A stretch of 64,000 nt of DNA from contig NC_089455.1 in assembly GCF_026210795.1 (NCBI RefSeq), positions 930,001-994,000 of the forward strand, given 5' to 3'. Below the pieces are notes generated by a model, which was not told where the DNA came from, ran no database searches, and worked only from the letters and a program-made list of their open reading frames with translations. Position 1 is the stretch's first letter. Every line of letters starts with the position of its first letter. This DNA comes from Rhizophagus irregularis (taxonomy: Eukaryota; Glomeromycota; Glomeromycetes; Glomerales; Glomeraceae). The position numbers were made by a program, and so were the translations under genes. Positions 39,045-51,542 of this stretch are shown here, in pieces.

Positions 39045-42000
39045 CATACTTAATATCATATAATTACATATTTGAATTAATATTATCCATTTATCAATTA
39101 ATATTTAATACTTTTTAAATGTACAGCAAAAAAAAAAAAATTTTAGAATAGAATTTTGTATTACTAATGTAAAAGTATGGGCATATATATTATAGTAATA
39201 ATTTAATAATTTAATATTTAATATTTTTAATGTATTTTAAATATGGGTTGGAATATTTGGTGTGGGACAGTGTGGGTATAATTTTTGGTTATAAAAAAAT
39301 ATTTGTACAGTTAAGTAGTTTTCGAAATAATTGGTTATAAATTTTATATTGATTTATTGAACATAATAGGAAATTAATCACTTTTACAAAGAAAGTAATT
39401 TTATCACATATTTTTCTATTTTTATTACATGTGAAAAAACCGTGGTTAAAAGTATACGTGCACTACAAACGTATCTTTTAATTCAATAAAATTTGTTTCC
39501 AATTTTTCGACATGCATATTAATAATATTAATATATTAGTGTGTTCCCTTTATAACGAAAATCCGTAAATCTGTGTTTTTTTTCAAAACCTGTAGCAGCA
39601 ACTGCAGGTTCGGAAAAATTCTTCCTAACCCTGACATTGTGATACAATTAGTAATATACTACATATTTATATAGTCATGTAGTGTATATACTTATACATA
39701 TAATTTATATATACCCCCCCGGTCCGGTCATCCCGATTTTTAATGAAAAAATATATGGGTTTTATAAAAAAGTTTTTATGGGACCATAAGCTAGGGCCAT
39801 AAGCTAAGGACCATAAAGACAGGTTATTCAAATGACTTTTTTTACGAATAAAAAAATCACGCAATAATCTTATATGAACAATAATTGAAAATCTATATCT
39901 TATCAAAAAAAATGAAAGAATCCTGCAAGCAATTTGGAAAAAATAATGTGGTTGGAATTTTTTTTAAAAAAACCCATTCTAAGAAATGTTCTCCGTCTGT
40001 GATCTTTCTAAATCGGAATTAATAGATTCAAAAAAAAATACGTAACTGTGAAACCAATTTGTCAACCAATTAAAACAAGGGTTCTTATAAAAAAATGAAA
40101 ATTATGCTTTGTCTATCAAAAAAAAAAAAAATTGCGTTACTATGGAATGATTAAAATTTACCAATTAAAAATAAATAAAATGAAATTCACAACAAAAATT
40201 GATTAATTCGAAGATTGATTACTAATTTTGTTTTGCCAAGAGAGTTTAGTTGACTTACGGTAAAGTTAGAGGCGCGGGTAATAATAATATCTTAATTGGG
40301 TAATTCATTTTCTGAATAGAAGTTTGGGATATGGATGACATTATTAATTGTTCATCATGTGATTTACCGACAGGAATGGTAATCTATTGCCTATTGGTAT
40401 TTTGGTAATGGTAAATTTATCTATATTTTTACATCCCATAATTAAAAGTTTATAATGCGGATATTTACTATATTTAAATAAAATGATACGTTTCGAATTT
40501 GAAATCTTTTTATGAAATTCTTTATTAAGATCATAATCGTTCAAGTAAATGCGGATTAATTTTCTTGCAGAATAATTTAGTACTAAAAGTGAATGGTTCC
40601 ATTCTTTACGGAACTTCCTTTTTCAAATGAATCATCTTGCTCTCCGAGTAAGAGTTTAATTTGCATTAAATTGTAATTCAGAAATGAAGTAAGAGAATTC
40701 ATTGTTTGTATGATACTTCACATCACATATTGCAACGTGATTAAAGAATGTTCTTTTTTAAAAAATCTGGTAAATCTGGTTCATAATTTAATATTAAATG
40801 GGATAGATAAATTTTCATACAAAGAAGAGTTAAACTTAGAAACCGATGTAGGAAAATTATTGGATAATTGATTGATGATCGTTCGTGACGCGCATTGCTA
40901 TAACTAGCGTGAATAGGTAAGTTCAGTTCTTTTTGGTTATGAAACACTTGTATATGAAATTTTATAAACATTTTAATTTCATCTACAATCAGATGGAAGA
41001 ATGATTCTTTATGATGAAAATTATGAATTATCGAAGAATTCTTGATTAAACGAATTAAAAAAATGATTGCGAATTGAAGGAAGTCATTAAAATTGGAACA
41101 AAATGGAATTTAAGGTAGAACTTATTTATATTTCTTCAAACCTTTTATTAAAGCTTGATTTAACCTCATTATTCTCAATTTTTGAGTAGGTCCTTCCCAA
41201 AAGTATAGCTAATTTAGCTTTCTAAATCGTTTTCTCTTGAGTAAATAGAGTAAATGCTTTAGAGTAAAATCGCATCTTTATTAAATATCAGAACTTATTT
41301 ATGATCACTACATTATTTATGTATTGTATATTCCTCAAAGGCATACAATCCAAAGCATCAATCTCCCAAAGTATTTATGCGGAGTAAAAAAATAAGTTAA
41401 CCTCATTACAAAAGAAGATATATGAAAATTATGATGTGATTGATAGGATTTTTCGATATTGATGGAATAAACAATGTAGACATATATTTAGCGGAAAAAG
41501 TAGATTACGTAATATCAAGATTAGAAATTTTAGGATAAATTAGGATCTAAAATCTATTTATTCAAGACATTTTCTATCAGCTCGAGATTTCAAATTAGCA
41601 TTTATTATGATCACGTTTATTATGATCTCAATTACATCTTTATTCCTTTAAAAGTATTTTATTTTACATAAATGATTATTGTACAATAAACCGGATAGAA
41701 TGGATCACGGTTAATTAGAAATCTTACTTATTATAATACTGTATTTATTTTTATATTTCTTTTACGAAAAAGATACTCTAAAAAACCGTGTAAATATGTT
41801 CAATGGCTTCTTATTATATCTTATTATATTTATTATTTCGCTTTTAGATTAATCATTTTTTTGCGATATTTAAAAATTTAAAAATTTTTTTTTTTTTATA
41901 TGTAATTAAAGAATATTTTATTATCGTGAGGGATCATGAGGGAATTACAAGTGCAAGTGCAAATGCAGCCATCTTTTGAAATATATATATATATATATAT

Positions 42001-42371
42001 ATTTCTCTTATCTATATATTAGTTATAAAATGGAATTGGAAATTAAAAAAAAAAAAGTAAATTAAATGACAAATAAATATGTTGAATTTATTCTATAATT
42101 GATCTCTTTCTTTCTTCCCTGATCTCTTTCTTCCCCTTCATATATATTTCTTCATATCGTGTAATTGATCTTAATAATTGATCCTTTTCTTCTTCTTACA
42201 TAATTCCTCCTAAATTTTTCTTCCCCTTTATTTATTCGAAAACTGTAATTAATATAAAACATCATAACCATAACATATAAAAATCATGATGAATTAGATC
42301 ATGATTTCTTCCATAAAATTTACACCTTCAGGTAACATCTTTTTATCTAATATACAATAATAATAAATACA
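39045..42371. other. long intergenic region with AT microsatellite
   Basis: About 3.3 kb of AT-rich sequence. An (AT)n microsatellite lies at about 41978-42002. Small minus-strand frames near 40344 and 40741 have no recognisable features. No gene was supported. Confidence 0.4.
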
Positions 42372-43357
42372 TTATGATGTGTGAGGTACAACACCACCAA
42401 TGGTTTGAATAAATTGATTGCCTTTTTCTTTAACAATTCTATTTCCGATTCCTCCAATACCAAAAGCGGGAGCAATTCTTACAATTCTAGTTAAAGTAGT
42501 CTTAATATATAATTTAGATATAAATCCTGCACGAGAAGCAAAAGAAACATGTGGTCTATTATAATAATCTAAACCAAATAAATGTAAAGGACAAGAAACA
42601 AGTTGCACAACAGCAGGACACAATATTTGAGCTGCATTAATTGCTTTTTCATCATTTAAGATCAAACCACGTTTTTGAAATTCAGCTGCAACAGTATCTG
42701 GCATATTAAAACTGGCACCAATTGTTAAAGCATCTCTAGCAACAAACATACCATAACTTGCTAAAGGTAAACCTTTTGGTGCTACCATACCAAACATTCG
42801 AGTAAATGCTCTATCTTTGAATATACATGTTGTCATATTTGCTATAGTAGTACCCAAAAATTTTGGTGTTTGACTATCTTTTTCTAACCTTTCACATATT
42901 GTATCAATCGTGTTTGCTGTAGCATATGTACTAAAATACACTCCAAAAACAAGTAAAAACGATGGAGCACGAATTAATCTGTGAGGTCTCGTTAAAAGAT
43001 TAATAAATCCATTCTTTAATGCTGTTCCCAACTTATTTCTTCCACTCGTATTTTCGATAATTGATCTATTTATTACAATAAATATAAGAATAAAGAAAAA
43101 GATTGTGAAAGGTAAAAAATTATTAAAAGAATAAAAACCTTTTATAAATGATAAGAAAATAAGAAAAAAAAATAGAATAGAATAGAATAAAAATATCGAA
43201 AAAAAGAAAAAAAAACTAGATAAAAACTTTATTTTCAAATAACATACCTATCGACTATAGTTATGAAAGGTGAAACCATGAAAGAGGCAGAAGCTGCCGC
43301 AATCAAATCGACACCTAATTTTTTAAAAAATAATTCTTTATTTTTTGTATCAACCAT
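42372..43357 (-). CDS. conserved fungal multi-pass membrane protein, probably mitochondrial
   Basis: Two exons (43357-43248 and 43065-42372) join to 267 residues. The start MVDTKNKELFFKKLGVDLIA is followed by AAASASFMVSPFITIVDR. Exon 2 has RAPSFLLVFGVYFSTYATAN, CIFKDRAFTRMFG, PLASYGMFVARDALTIGASF, INAAQILCPAVVQLVSCPLH and PAFGIGGIGNRIVKEKG. The alternation of hydrophobic stretches with short basic loops, and phrases such as SPFITIVDR and PLASYGMFVARDALT, recall a conserved fungal family distantly like mitochondrial carriers. I know no standard gene name. The longer frame starting at 43238 reads through the intron and is not the real N-terminus. Substrate and exact location are unknown. Confidence 0.75.
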
Positions 43358-46300
43358 GATAATATTGAAATAATAATTTTATATTTGATTTATAAATCAA
43401 AAGGAATTATTTTCGAGAATCAAAAGGCGAATTTTTGGCCTTTATAAAAAAAAAAAAAAAAAAAAGAAAAAAGATACGCGAACCCCAAATGCACATATTT
43501 GTACAAACTTGATAGGATTTTCGCACAACATGAAAAAGGCATGAATTCGGAATACGAATAAAACATATATAGCCTTATCACGTAAATTTTAAGGATGTTT
43601 TTTGCGTATCTGTTGTACAAAGTCGGCAGACCTTTGGTTGTACAATACCTTTAATGTAAAAGATGAGAATGACATAAATTATGTATTACTGTAAAAAATA
43701 ACAAGTATCTTTTAAACAAATAAATTGAATTGGAATATTTTTTTTTAAAAAAAAAATAAAATAAAAAAAGCAGAGATTTTCCTGAAAACAGCCGCAGTAT
43801 TACCGTTTATTTTTTCTTTTTACAAATTTCATTATCATCTTATTGGTTATTTGAGAAGCATCGGAAAATGTCGTATGGGAGGGGTTTTTTTAATGCAAAA
43901 AAAAATAATATTTAATAATATTCTTTGTGCTCAAATGAATCTTCCGTCGTTTCGCTATCAATTGTAAATATTAAATTTATCATGTAAACTTATTTCTGAT
44001 TATCTAATCTTATCAAATTAATCAAAAAAATCAAAGAAATTTAACGGAATTGTATAAAATCTATTAATAAAAACGGATTGATTTTAATTTTATCATTCAA
44101 GAGATAACATTATGCAATATGGAGTAAGTACGATAATGCAGTCAAACATCCTATAATTGAAATATTTCGGAAAGACAAATTATAGGTTAATCTTGAAATT
44201 TGAAAGAATACCGTACAAACGTAAACTTCATTTCCTCATATGAAAAGAAATAAAATAGAAAGAAATTGGACAGAAAGGAAGTTATTCTCTTTTCTTGGGG
44301 TATAGTTTCAATAATAAGAGATATGTTAAGGATTTTTTTTTTTTACAAAGTTTTTTAAATATACGCGTTGATTTTTACACGAAAAATGAAAGAGAGCAAA
44401 AAGTCAAATAATGAATAACCGAATTAATCGCAAATTTTCAAAATAATTATTCAATAATAAGATTTACCTTAATAGGAAAATCAATAGATTAAAAGAACAG
44501 AAGAAAGGCTTTCATGAATTGCACTGCAGTGCTTTTACTTATCACATGATATTTCACCGCAATAACTTTGCAATAGCTAAGCCAAGTTGCTAAGTTACTA
44601 AGCCTCTCTGATAATCATGTGGGCAAACCAAATTTTATTTGGATGGAATATCAAAGATTTTCATGTTATCAAGATTCTAGAGCGTTGATTCCCCATAAAA
44701 TTTATTTATTCAGTTCATTTTTGTAACACGTTACAGATTTACACACAGGACAGGTAAATCATTTTCTTAGGTAAGTATATGAAAGTTTAAGTGACAGGTT
44801 AAAAATATTTATTTTTCGGATTACAAATTGTAATTCAAATTAATAAAAATAAAGTTACTTCTTACCATAGATGTTATCATATATCATATATATCTCTAAT
44901 CATGTTATCATGTACTACCAAAAGTGAAAGTATGACTGATATGACCCTATTGTTCAAGGTAAATGTAATGGGAGGAATCTACAGTAGATTGTACAGAATT
45001 TAGTGGTTTTTAAATGACACAAAAATTAGTTTAAATGTAATTCTGATTGACATATTTGGTGTTTTGACATGAGCCAATAAAAAAAAAAACCAGAAACAAA
45101 CCGGGGAACTTCCGCAGAATAATAACTTACTGAAATTTGACATTATATCAAAAATAATAATAATTGTTCAATATTTATTATTATAGTGTGATTCATCATA
45201 ATTCATCATAATTCACAACTTCAATCATTATTACTATAATATAATAATATTTATTTATTTTGTAAATATTACTAAAAATGATTTTTTTTAAAAATTTCTC
45301 ATAATAAGCACGTTGGTAACACGAACCCTGAAAAAATAGTAGTAAATCGTGACCGATCAACCGGATTTTAACCAATAAAATTTGGTATGAATGTAATTAA
45401 GTCACAAGCCAACGTCAGGAGGACACTCTGACGCAGCAAACAATTTATAAAACCACTTTTTTTGTGATAACAATGTCATCCCACATAAAATGGCTGCCGT
45501 GTAAATTAAGAATTTGCTAAATATATAAAATAATTATTGTTGAGACGTTTCCAATCATTAAATTATAAGGAGGGAATTACAGTTTTGGCTGTTATACATG
45601 TGAACTTGTAAAAAGACAAAAAAAAAAATGCGAGTACTCCAGAATAGCATGCACTAACGTAGCATTTAAGATAAGTTTCAAAGTCTATAAAAAGTTAATG
45701 AAGTTTATCAGCCATTAATCACTATTAATCACTAATAAAATACATCATTAAATGGTATTAAACAACAATGATCATCTGAATGATGTTTAACTTATTCGGA
45801 TCACAATCAGGGCGAGGTCAGACTTGTATGCTGTACTCTTATTTTTTTGTGGAGTGATTCATTAAAAACCAAGCCTTTGTTGGGAATAAAATTTTCATAG
45901 AATTTCTTTATTTCTTTTTATCCTTTTTTATTTTTTTTAATTCTTTTTTTTTTCTTTTTTTTATTTTAATTTTTTTTTCTGTGTGAAAGGGAAAAAAAAC
46001 AAAAAAAAAAAGGAAAGGAATCATTTAAAAAACTTTCGTTATTCATTTTTGCACTTATTTTGTGTATTGTGTAATATGTTTTATATAAATTGAGCATTAT
46101 TATTGGCGTTAAAATATGTTTTTTTTTGCCAATCTTATTTTACCATAATAGTGGATAACCATTATGAATATTTTATACTATTAAATATATAAACTTGTTA
46201 TGTTTTATTGTTATTATTTTTTTTTTTTTTATATATTTTATAAATATTTTGGTTACACTCGTTTCAAAGAAATCTCATATCTTTTTTTTTTTTTTTGGAG

Positions 46301-46850
46301 ACATTGACGATCTTCATAATACATCTTTAAAAAGTGTTTTTTTATATAAAAACTTCCGAAAAGATTTTTTTTTTTAAAAAAAATTTTTATTTTTTTTGTT
46401 TCACCTAAAAAAGATTCTCATTTTCTCTTATCGGAACTTGTATCAAATAACTATAAAAAAATACACATACATTTATATATATATATATTAGATAAAATAT
46501 CGAGAAAAAAAAAAAAAAAATTAAAAATTTTTGATAAATAGTTGGTTTTTTTTAATAAATAAATAAACAAATATTAAAAAACAAAATAAAATATATATAT
46601 ATAAAAAATAATTCATAAATAATTAGATAAAACTTATAATAAATCAAAAATCAAAAAAACTCCTTTTTATAATAGATAAAAAAAATATTCCTTTATCTTT
46701 ATCTTTCTTTAAAAAAAAAAAAACAAAAAATTTTCCATTTCAAAAAGTAAACCTATTCTTTAATCATTTCAATCAGATTTATTTTTAAAAGAAATTAATA
46801 ATATATATATATATTTATATATATATATATATATTATAATATATAAAAAG
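43358..46850. other. long intergenic region upstream of the pseudokinase
   Basis: About 3.5 kb. It has poly-A/T runs, a small tandem ATTCATCATA repeat at about 45196-45218, and (AT)n tracts just before 46851. No gene was supported; short frames are low-complexity. Confidence 0.4.
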
Positions 46851-49800
46851 ATGAATTTCCCTGATCATGTATTATTTAATATAAATGTTGCCGTGGTGGC
46901 AATGATATTAAGGAAAAGATATGGTTATGAATTTGAACGAGATGATGATTCAAAATGTGAGTAAAATTAATTATTAATAATTCAATTTAAATTTATCTTC
47001 TATATCTAATCGTTCGTCTGTTTTAATAGCAATCAAGTCGAATGAAATGTGGGAAATGACTGAAACCCTTCATAATATTTTAATCGATTGTTTAGGAACT
47101 GATGATGCTATATTAGATTTCATAAATTGGTTTTTCGATGGTATACGAAAAACGTTTGAATCAGAAAATAATTTTTCTTCCCGAAATAATTCTTCCTTCT
47201 CTTTACAACATCATCATCAAATATTAGTATTTCCTGATACTTGCTTTCAATGTAAAAAACCTTATACTTCCCCTTTGCCAAATGATAAATGGTGTAATGC
47301 GTGTGAATCTCATGTATTTGAATCAAAATTTCATATTTGGACGAGTGGAAATGTGGAACTTGATGGATTTATTCGACAATCTCAATTGGAAGCAACTGAA
47401 TCTACAGATTTCCTAAGATGGGTGGATTTTTCCGCTTTTACTGACATGAATCAAATTGGTAAAGGTGGTTTTAGTGAGGTTTATGTCGGAAAATGTACAA
47501 ATGATCGTTTGGATGGGACCTTAAAACAATGGGTGACAAATATGGAATGTCAAATTATATTGAATTATGTACAATGTCGTAATGAAGATCTTAAAGAAGA
47601 TTTTGAAGACATACCTTTAGAAAAATGGGAAAATATTTTGTCAGACTTTGTCGATAAAATGAAACTTATTTACCGAGATAGAAAAGCATTAAAGTGTAAA
47701 CCACGTGATCTTTCTGATGAAAATCAGGAACATAAAGTAAGTATTAAGTCGTCTTAACTAGTAAAATTATAATTATTTTGACTATGGATACTATTACTCT
47801 TATTTATAATATTAATAGCTTATAATGTTTTATTAGGTTAAGAGAACTAATAGTTTTACAAGACTTAAGAGTCTTTTAAAAAGAAGACCAAGTAAAAAGA
47901 AGAATAAAAATGTAAGAATTATTATTTATTATTTATATTATTTATTAATGGTTATCATGAGATTCATGATTTATTCATTTTTTTTTTTTTTTAGAAATTA
48001 TTACTTAATCCCAAACTAAACGAGCCTAAGAAAAAAATCACTCAAATACCTTCAACTGTTTCTCCGTTACGGAGTAAGTTTGTTCCAAAAACAGTTGTAT
48101 TAAAACGATTATTAGATTCACAAAATTTAAGTTCAAGTTTTATCAACGAGGTAATTATCACTTTTTTTTTTAACACTCGATGGAGAATTTAATTTATACT
48201 TGAGTTCGCTCTTTAATTATTTTTTTTTTTTTTACCCTTTCTTAAATTTAGATAAAAACACATTATCTTTCGTTAAAGAAATCCTCAAAAGTACCAAGAA
48301 TGTATGGTTTTACGCAAGATCCGGTAACAAAAGATTATTACATAGTGTTACAGTATGCAAATGACTTAGACTTAAATAGATACCTGGCTCATAATTGTGC
48401 TAGCATAGATTGGTGGCAACGTATAAGTATATTAGATGGAATTGTAAAAGGAATTTATGAATTACATAAAGAAGACTTAATACATCATAATTTACACACT
48501 GGTAATATATTAGTTAGACGTACTAGAAGAAAAGAGGTCGAGAGAATAAGTTTAAGAAATCCTTCATCATCTGTGAGAATATGGATTTCTGATAGTGGTT
48601 TACAAGGTCCTGCTGGCTCATCGAATGAAAATAATGATTTAAATTCATCATCCTCTCCTATCGATGAGAATAGTAATATCATATCTAATTCACGAAAAGA
48701 AATTTATGGAGTATTGCCTTATATCGCTCCTGAAGTTTTACAAGGTAAAGAATACACAAAAAGTTCAGATATATATAGTTTAGGTATTATTATGTGGGAA
48801 TTATCAAATGGTGCTACTTTAAAAAGACAACAACGTCATAAGAGACCTTTTCATGATCAACCTTATGATAAAAATTTGGCAATGGAAATTGTAATAAACG
48901 AAAAAAGACCCAATATAGCTACATCTCCTGATATACCAGAATGTTGGTTAGATTTGATGAAAAAATGTTGGGCATCAAAACCGGAAGATCGACCTAATAT
49001 TGAAAACATCATGACAATTACTAATGCATGGAATGCAGAAAGGAGAAAGTCTTTGAATTTGGAATCGAAAAGTTCTTTGCCGTTTTCATTAATTCATACT
49101 GATCACAAAATTGATGAAAATATTGTTGGACAATTTATGGAAGCTGAGAAGAGAAGAATCGAAAGATTAAACAAAGGAAAGCAAGTGGAGAGAGATGATA
49201 AACCAATTGTTGATGAAGAAATTTCAGTTGGTGCAACTGAATCCGTTAATCAAGATGATGATGATAATCATCAGGAAGTTTCGATGAAAAGTCAATTAAT
49301 TGACTTTATAATTGAAATACCAAATGAGAATTTGAATGAAATTTATGGAGATTCAAATTCTCATCACGAAGGAATTAAAAAAGAGAAAGTTGATAGTGGA
49401 TATCAAAGAGAAGATCAAGATGATGAAAGTTTGGAGTTGCAAGAAAATATTAATCAAATAGAAGATGAAATTGAACCTGAAAAGACCATAGAAGAAGAAA
49501 AGAATTTAAATAAAAATATTGAAGGTAAAAATTTTTTTTATTGATTAATTAAAATGAAAGTAGATACTAATTTCTTTTTATTTGTATTATCAGATAAACA
49601 AATTGAACCAATTATAGTACAAGACGACAGGAAAAAACATGTTAAAATCGATGACAATCAATTAGGTAACTATTATAACTATTATAATAACTTTTTATAT
49701 TAAAATTATTAATCTATTGATAATTTAATAATTTTTTTTTATTTATTTAGTAGTTAAACAAGATAATCAAGATAGTCCAATTAAAAATGGCATAGAAGCA

Positions 49801-49931
49801 AATTCCGAAACTGGATCAAAAGGTAAATAAATCAGTCATAATGTTTTTTGTATATAACAATGAAATTTTACTTACCCGTTTTTTTATTATTTTTATTAGA
49901 AATTAATATAATTAAAGAGAAAGAACCATAA
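46851..49931 (+). CDS. TKL-type kinase-like protein with zinc ribbon, probable pseudokinase
   Basis: Eight exons (46851-46956, 47030-47736, 47837-47911, 47995-48150, 48252-49524, 49594-49665, 49751-49822, 49900-49931) sum to 831 codons. A zinc-ribbon-like CFQCKKPYTSPLPNDKWCNAC lies at about 107-127. The kinase domain begins with the glycine loop IGKGGFSEVY (about 178-187), but the VAIK-type lysine (KTVVLKRL, K333) comes only after an insertion of about 130 residues that is partly very basic (LKRRPSKKKNKN). The catalytic loop reads HHNLHTGN (426-433), so the HRD aspartate is Asn; the metal-binding motif is DSG (462-464). YIAPEVLQGKEY and DIYSLGIIMWELSNG are intact. The last 230 residues are acidic and disordered-looking. 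The fold is clear; loss of the catalytic Asp suggests a signalling scaffold. Confidence 0.88.
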
Positions 49932-50444
49932 AAAAAATTTACAATTATGACATCAATTTTTATGAATCAATTTCTTATTCCAATCATTTATTCATTTTCA
50001 TTTAATTCATTATATCTATTTTCGTGTAAATGTGTGTATATTCGATATAATGTTTTTCTTGGAGTTATTTATATCATCAATAAATACTGCGTATTTATGT
50101 ATTTATGTTAATTACGACATTACGGGTTTTTTATTTTAGTTTATAGAATTTTGTGTATTTTTATAATTAATTTTTTATAGAGGGAAGTTGTATTATTATA
50201 TAAGGATTGAAACATACATATATAAAAAAAAAATTAAAAAATCATATATATATATATTCATTTAAAATAGTATACTCATTTTTTTTTCAAAAAATAAGAT
50301 ATATAAAAATAGAAATTACTAATTTTCGCTTAGTGTTACAAAAATTTAATAAAAATAAAAAAACTATATAAAATTTGAACTATAATAGTTTCTGGGCTGG
50401 GTTTAATCAATATCTTTACTAAAAATAAATTAAACAATACAACC
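49932..50444. other. 3' flank of the pseudokinase gene
   Basis: About 510 bases of AT-rich DNA, likely 3' UTR plus the upstream region of the next ORF. No feature recognised. Confidence 0.4.
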
Positions 50445-50882
50445 ATGCTAAATGAAATTCTTAAAATACTTCAATGTCTTGCTTACCTTTCAATGACTGT
50501 TAAGAACAGTTATTCATTAGCTAATCGCGTCCAAGAAAGATTCGTTACTTCAATTACTAAAACGGAGATTCAAGAAATAATTGAAGAAGTGGAAAGGCAA
50601 ATTACAATATTAGATAAAGAAATAAAAGAAAAAGAAAGTAATTTATTAAGTAGCAATCCAGAAACAGAGGAAGAATTGTTTTTGCCTACTAGATTAAGAG
50701 AGGATTATTGTTCACCTGAAAGATTAGACGAATGGTTAAGAGGTTGGGAGTTTATTGATAATCATGACTTTTCTGATGAAGAGAAAATTCTGGTTGTTGA
50801 TAAAGAATTGGCCGTTAAAGAAAAATTACGAGATGGGTGGAGTAGACTTCGTTGTGAGCTATATGTTATGTTAAATGACTAA
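50445..50882 (+). CDS. 145-residue orphan protein
   Basis: Single-exon frame of 145 residues. It has a hydrophobic start (ILKILQCLAYLSMTV), a predicted helical or coiled-coil stretch (EIQEIIEEVERQITILDKEI), then RLREDYCSPERLDEWLRGWE and a charged end (ELAVKEKLRDGWSRLRCELY). Tryptophan is always TGG here, so it looks like ordinary nuclear coding DNA, unlike the relic that starts 18 bases further on. The family is not recognised. The composition and length are compatible with a real small gene, but expression is unproven. Confidence 0.5.
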   Translation: MLNEILKILQCLAYLSMTVKNSYSLANRVQERFVTSITKTEIQEIIEEVERQITILDKEIKEKESNLLSSNPETEEELFLPTRLREDYCSPERLDEWLRGWEFIDNHDFSDEEKILVVDKELAVKEKLRDGWSRLRCELYVMLND

Positions 50883-50899
50883 TTTTCTTTGCTCTTAAA

Positions 50900-51188
50900 A
50901 TGTCTAATACAACTAAACTCGACCTTAAACCTCTTATCTCCAATCGTAATTTCTTAATTGAAATTATACAAATTGTCGTACTGATTATGAAAAAGCGGGA
51001 GCAGTTTAGGCTTTTGAGGTTTGTTACGATTTAGCCAAAATACTATCCGTAAAGTCTTACTATTACGAGCCCAAGAAGTTCATATTACTCCCCGTTTAGC
51101 TGGACTAGAAGGATTTATTCCCAATGCTGAAATTTGATTTGCTAAAAAAAGAAATAAAACTAGCCATACTTATAATGGCGAAGTAGCC
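50900..51188 (+). pseudogene. relic of a bacterial HI0074-like nucleotidyltransferase partner
   Basis: Three frame segments in the same direction form one family pattern. After an ATG at 50900 (SNTTKLDLKPLISNRNF), the second frame, from about 50977, reads DYEKAGAV, a TAG stop, then AFEVCYDLA. The third, from 51039, reads NTIRKVLLLRAQEV...GFIPNAEI, then TGA, then FAKKRNKTSHTYNGEVA. The FE-CYDLA helix and the RNKTSHTYN signature are landmarks of the HI0074/nucleotidyltransferase substrate-binding family, found in bacteria and archaea, often beside a minimal nucleotidyltransferase. The TGA (51135-51137) stands where these proteins usually have Trp. At least two shifts and one stop make it non-functional under any code. 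No nucleotidyltransferase gene is seen next to it. Confidence 0.75.
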
Positions 51189-51525
51189 ACCGAGATTTAA
51201 AAAGTTTGAGTATTTTATTATCTAATAGTTATCAAGTTAAAATATCAGATTTTGGTTTATCAAAGAGTAAAATTATTAGTGCTTCTAATTCGACACATGA
51301 TACTACTGGAGTTTGTTTAGTCGGTATCCGGAAATGAGATTGAACTTGTTTAATTCTAAGGTAATGAGTAGCGGGGAAAGTGGAGAATGTTGACCGGGGC
51401 GAAATTCTTTTATTGGAATGCGAATGAATTAACTACTTTAATTAATAAGTGTTTGGAGAATAGTAGTAAAGATGGATTAGAGGCAAAGATTAAGAGTATT
51501 AGTGATGAGAATTTTTTTAGCCAAA
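51189..51525 (+). pseudogene. protein-kinase fragment, TGA at the conserved tryptophan
   Basis: The frame reads HRDLKSLSILLSNSYQVKI, directly followed by SDFGLSKSK, then STHDTTGVCLVGIRK and a TGA at 51335-51337, with another TGA two codons later. In kinases this position is the Trp of the G-T-x-[KR]-W-M-A-P-E motif, so TGA for Trp is the simplest reading. A later frame (about 51405-51510) has AKFFYWNANELTTLINKCLE, like the helical end of a kinase domain. The N-lobe is absent; the fragment fuses directly onto the HI0074-like relic. It is not a copy of the pseudokinase at 46851, whose matching motifs differ (HHN, DSG, GVLPYIAPE). Confidence 0.7.
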
Positions 51526-51542
51526 TAAAAGTTTTTTTCTTT

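Noticed and set aside
41978-42003. AT dinucleotide run as a possible origin or regulatory site
   Set aside because: A plain microsatellite, like others near 46800; nothing supports more.
42372-43238. Longer 288-residue frame with a very hydrophobic Phe/Ile-rich start
   Set aside because: The hydrophobic part is translated intron; splicing 43248 to 43065 gives a normal start at 43357 and keeps the conserved SPFITIVDR-SIIE junction.
51189-51525. Kinase fragment as a tandem duplicate of the pseudokinase at 46851
   Set aside because: The motifs differ (HRD/DFG/GIRKW versus HHN/DSG/GVLPY) and the fragment has TGA at the Trp position.
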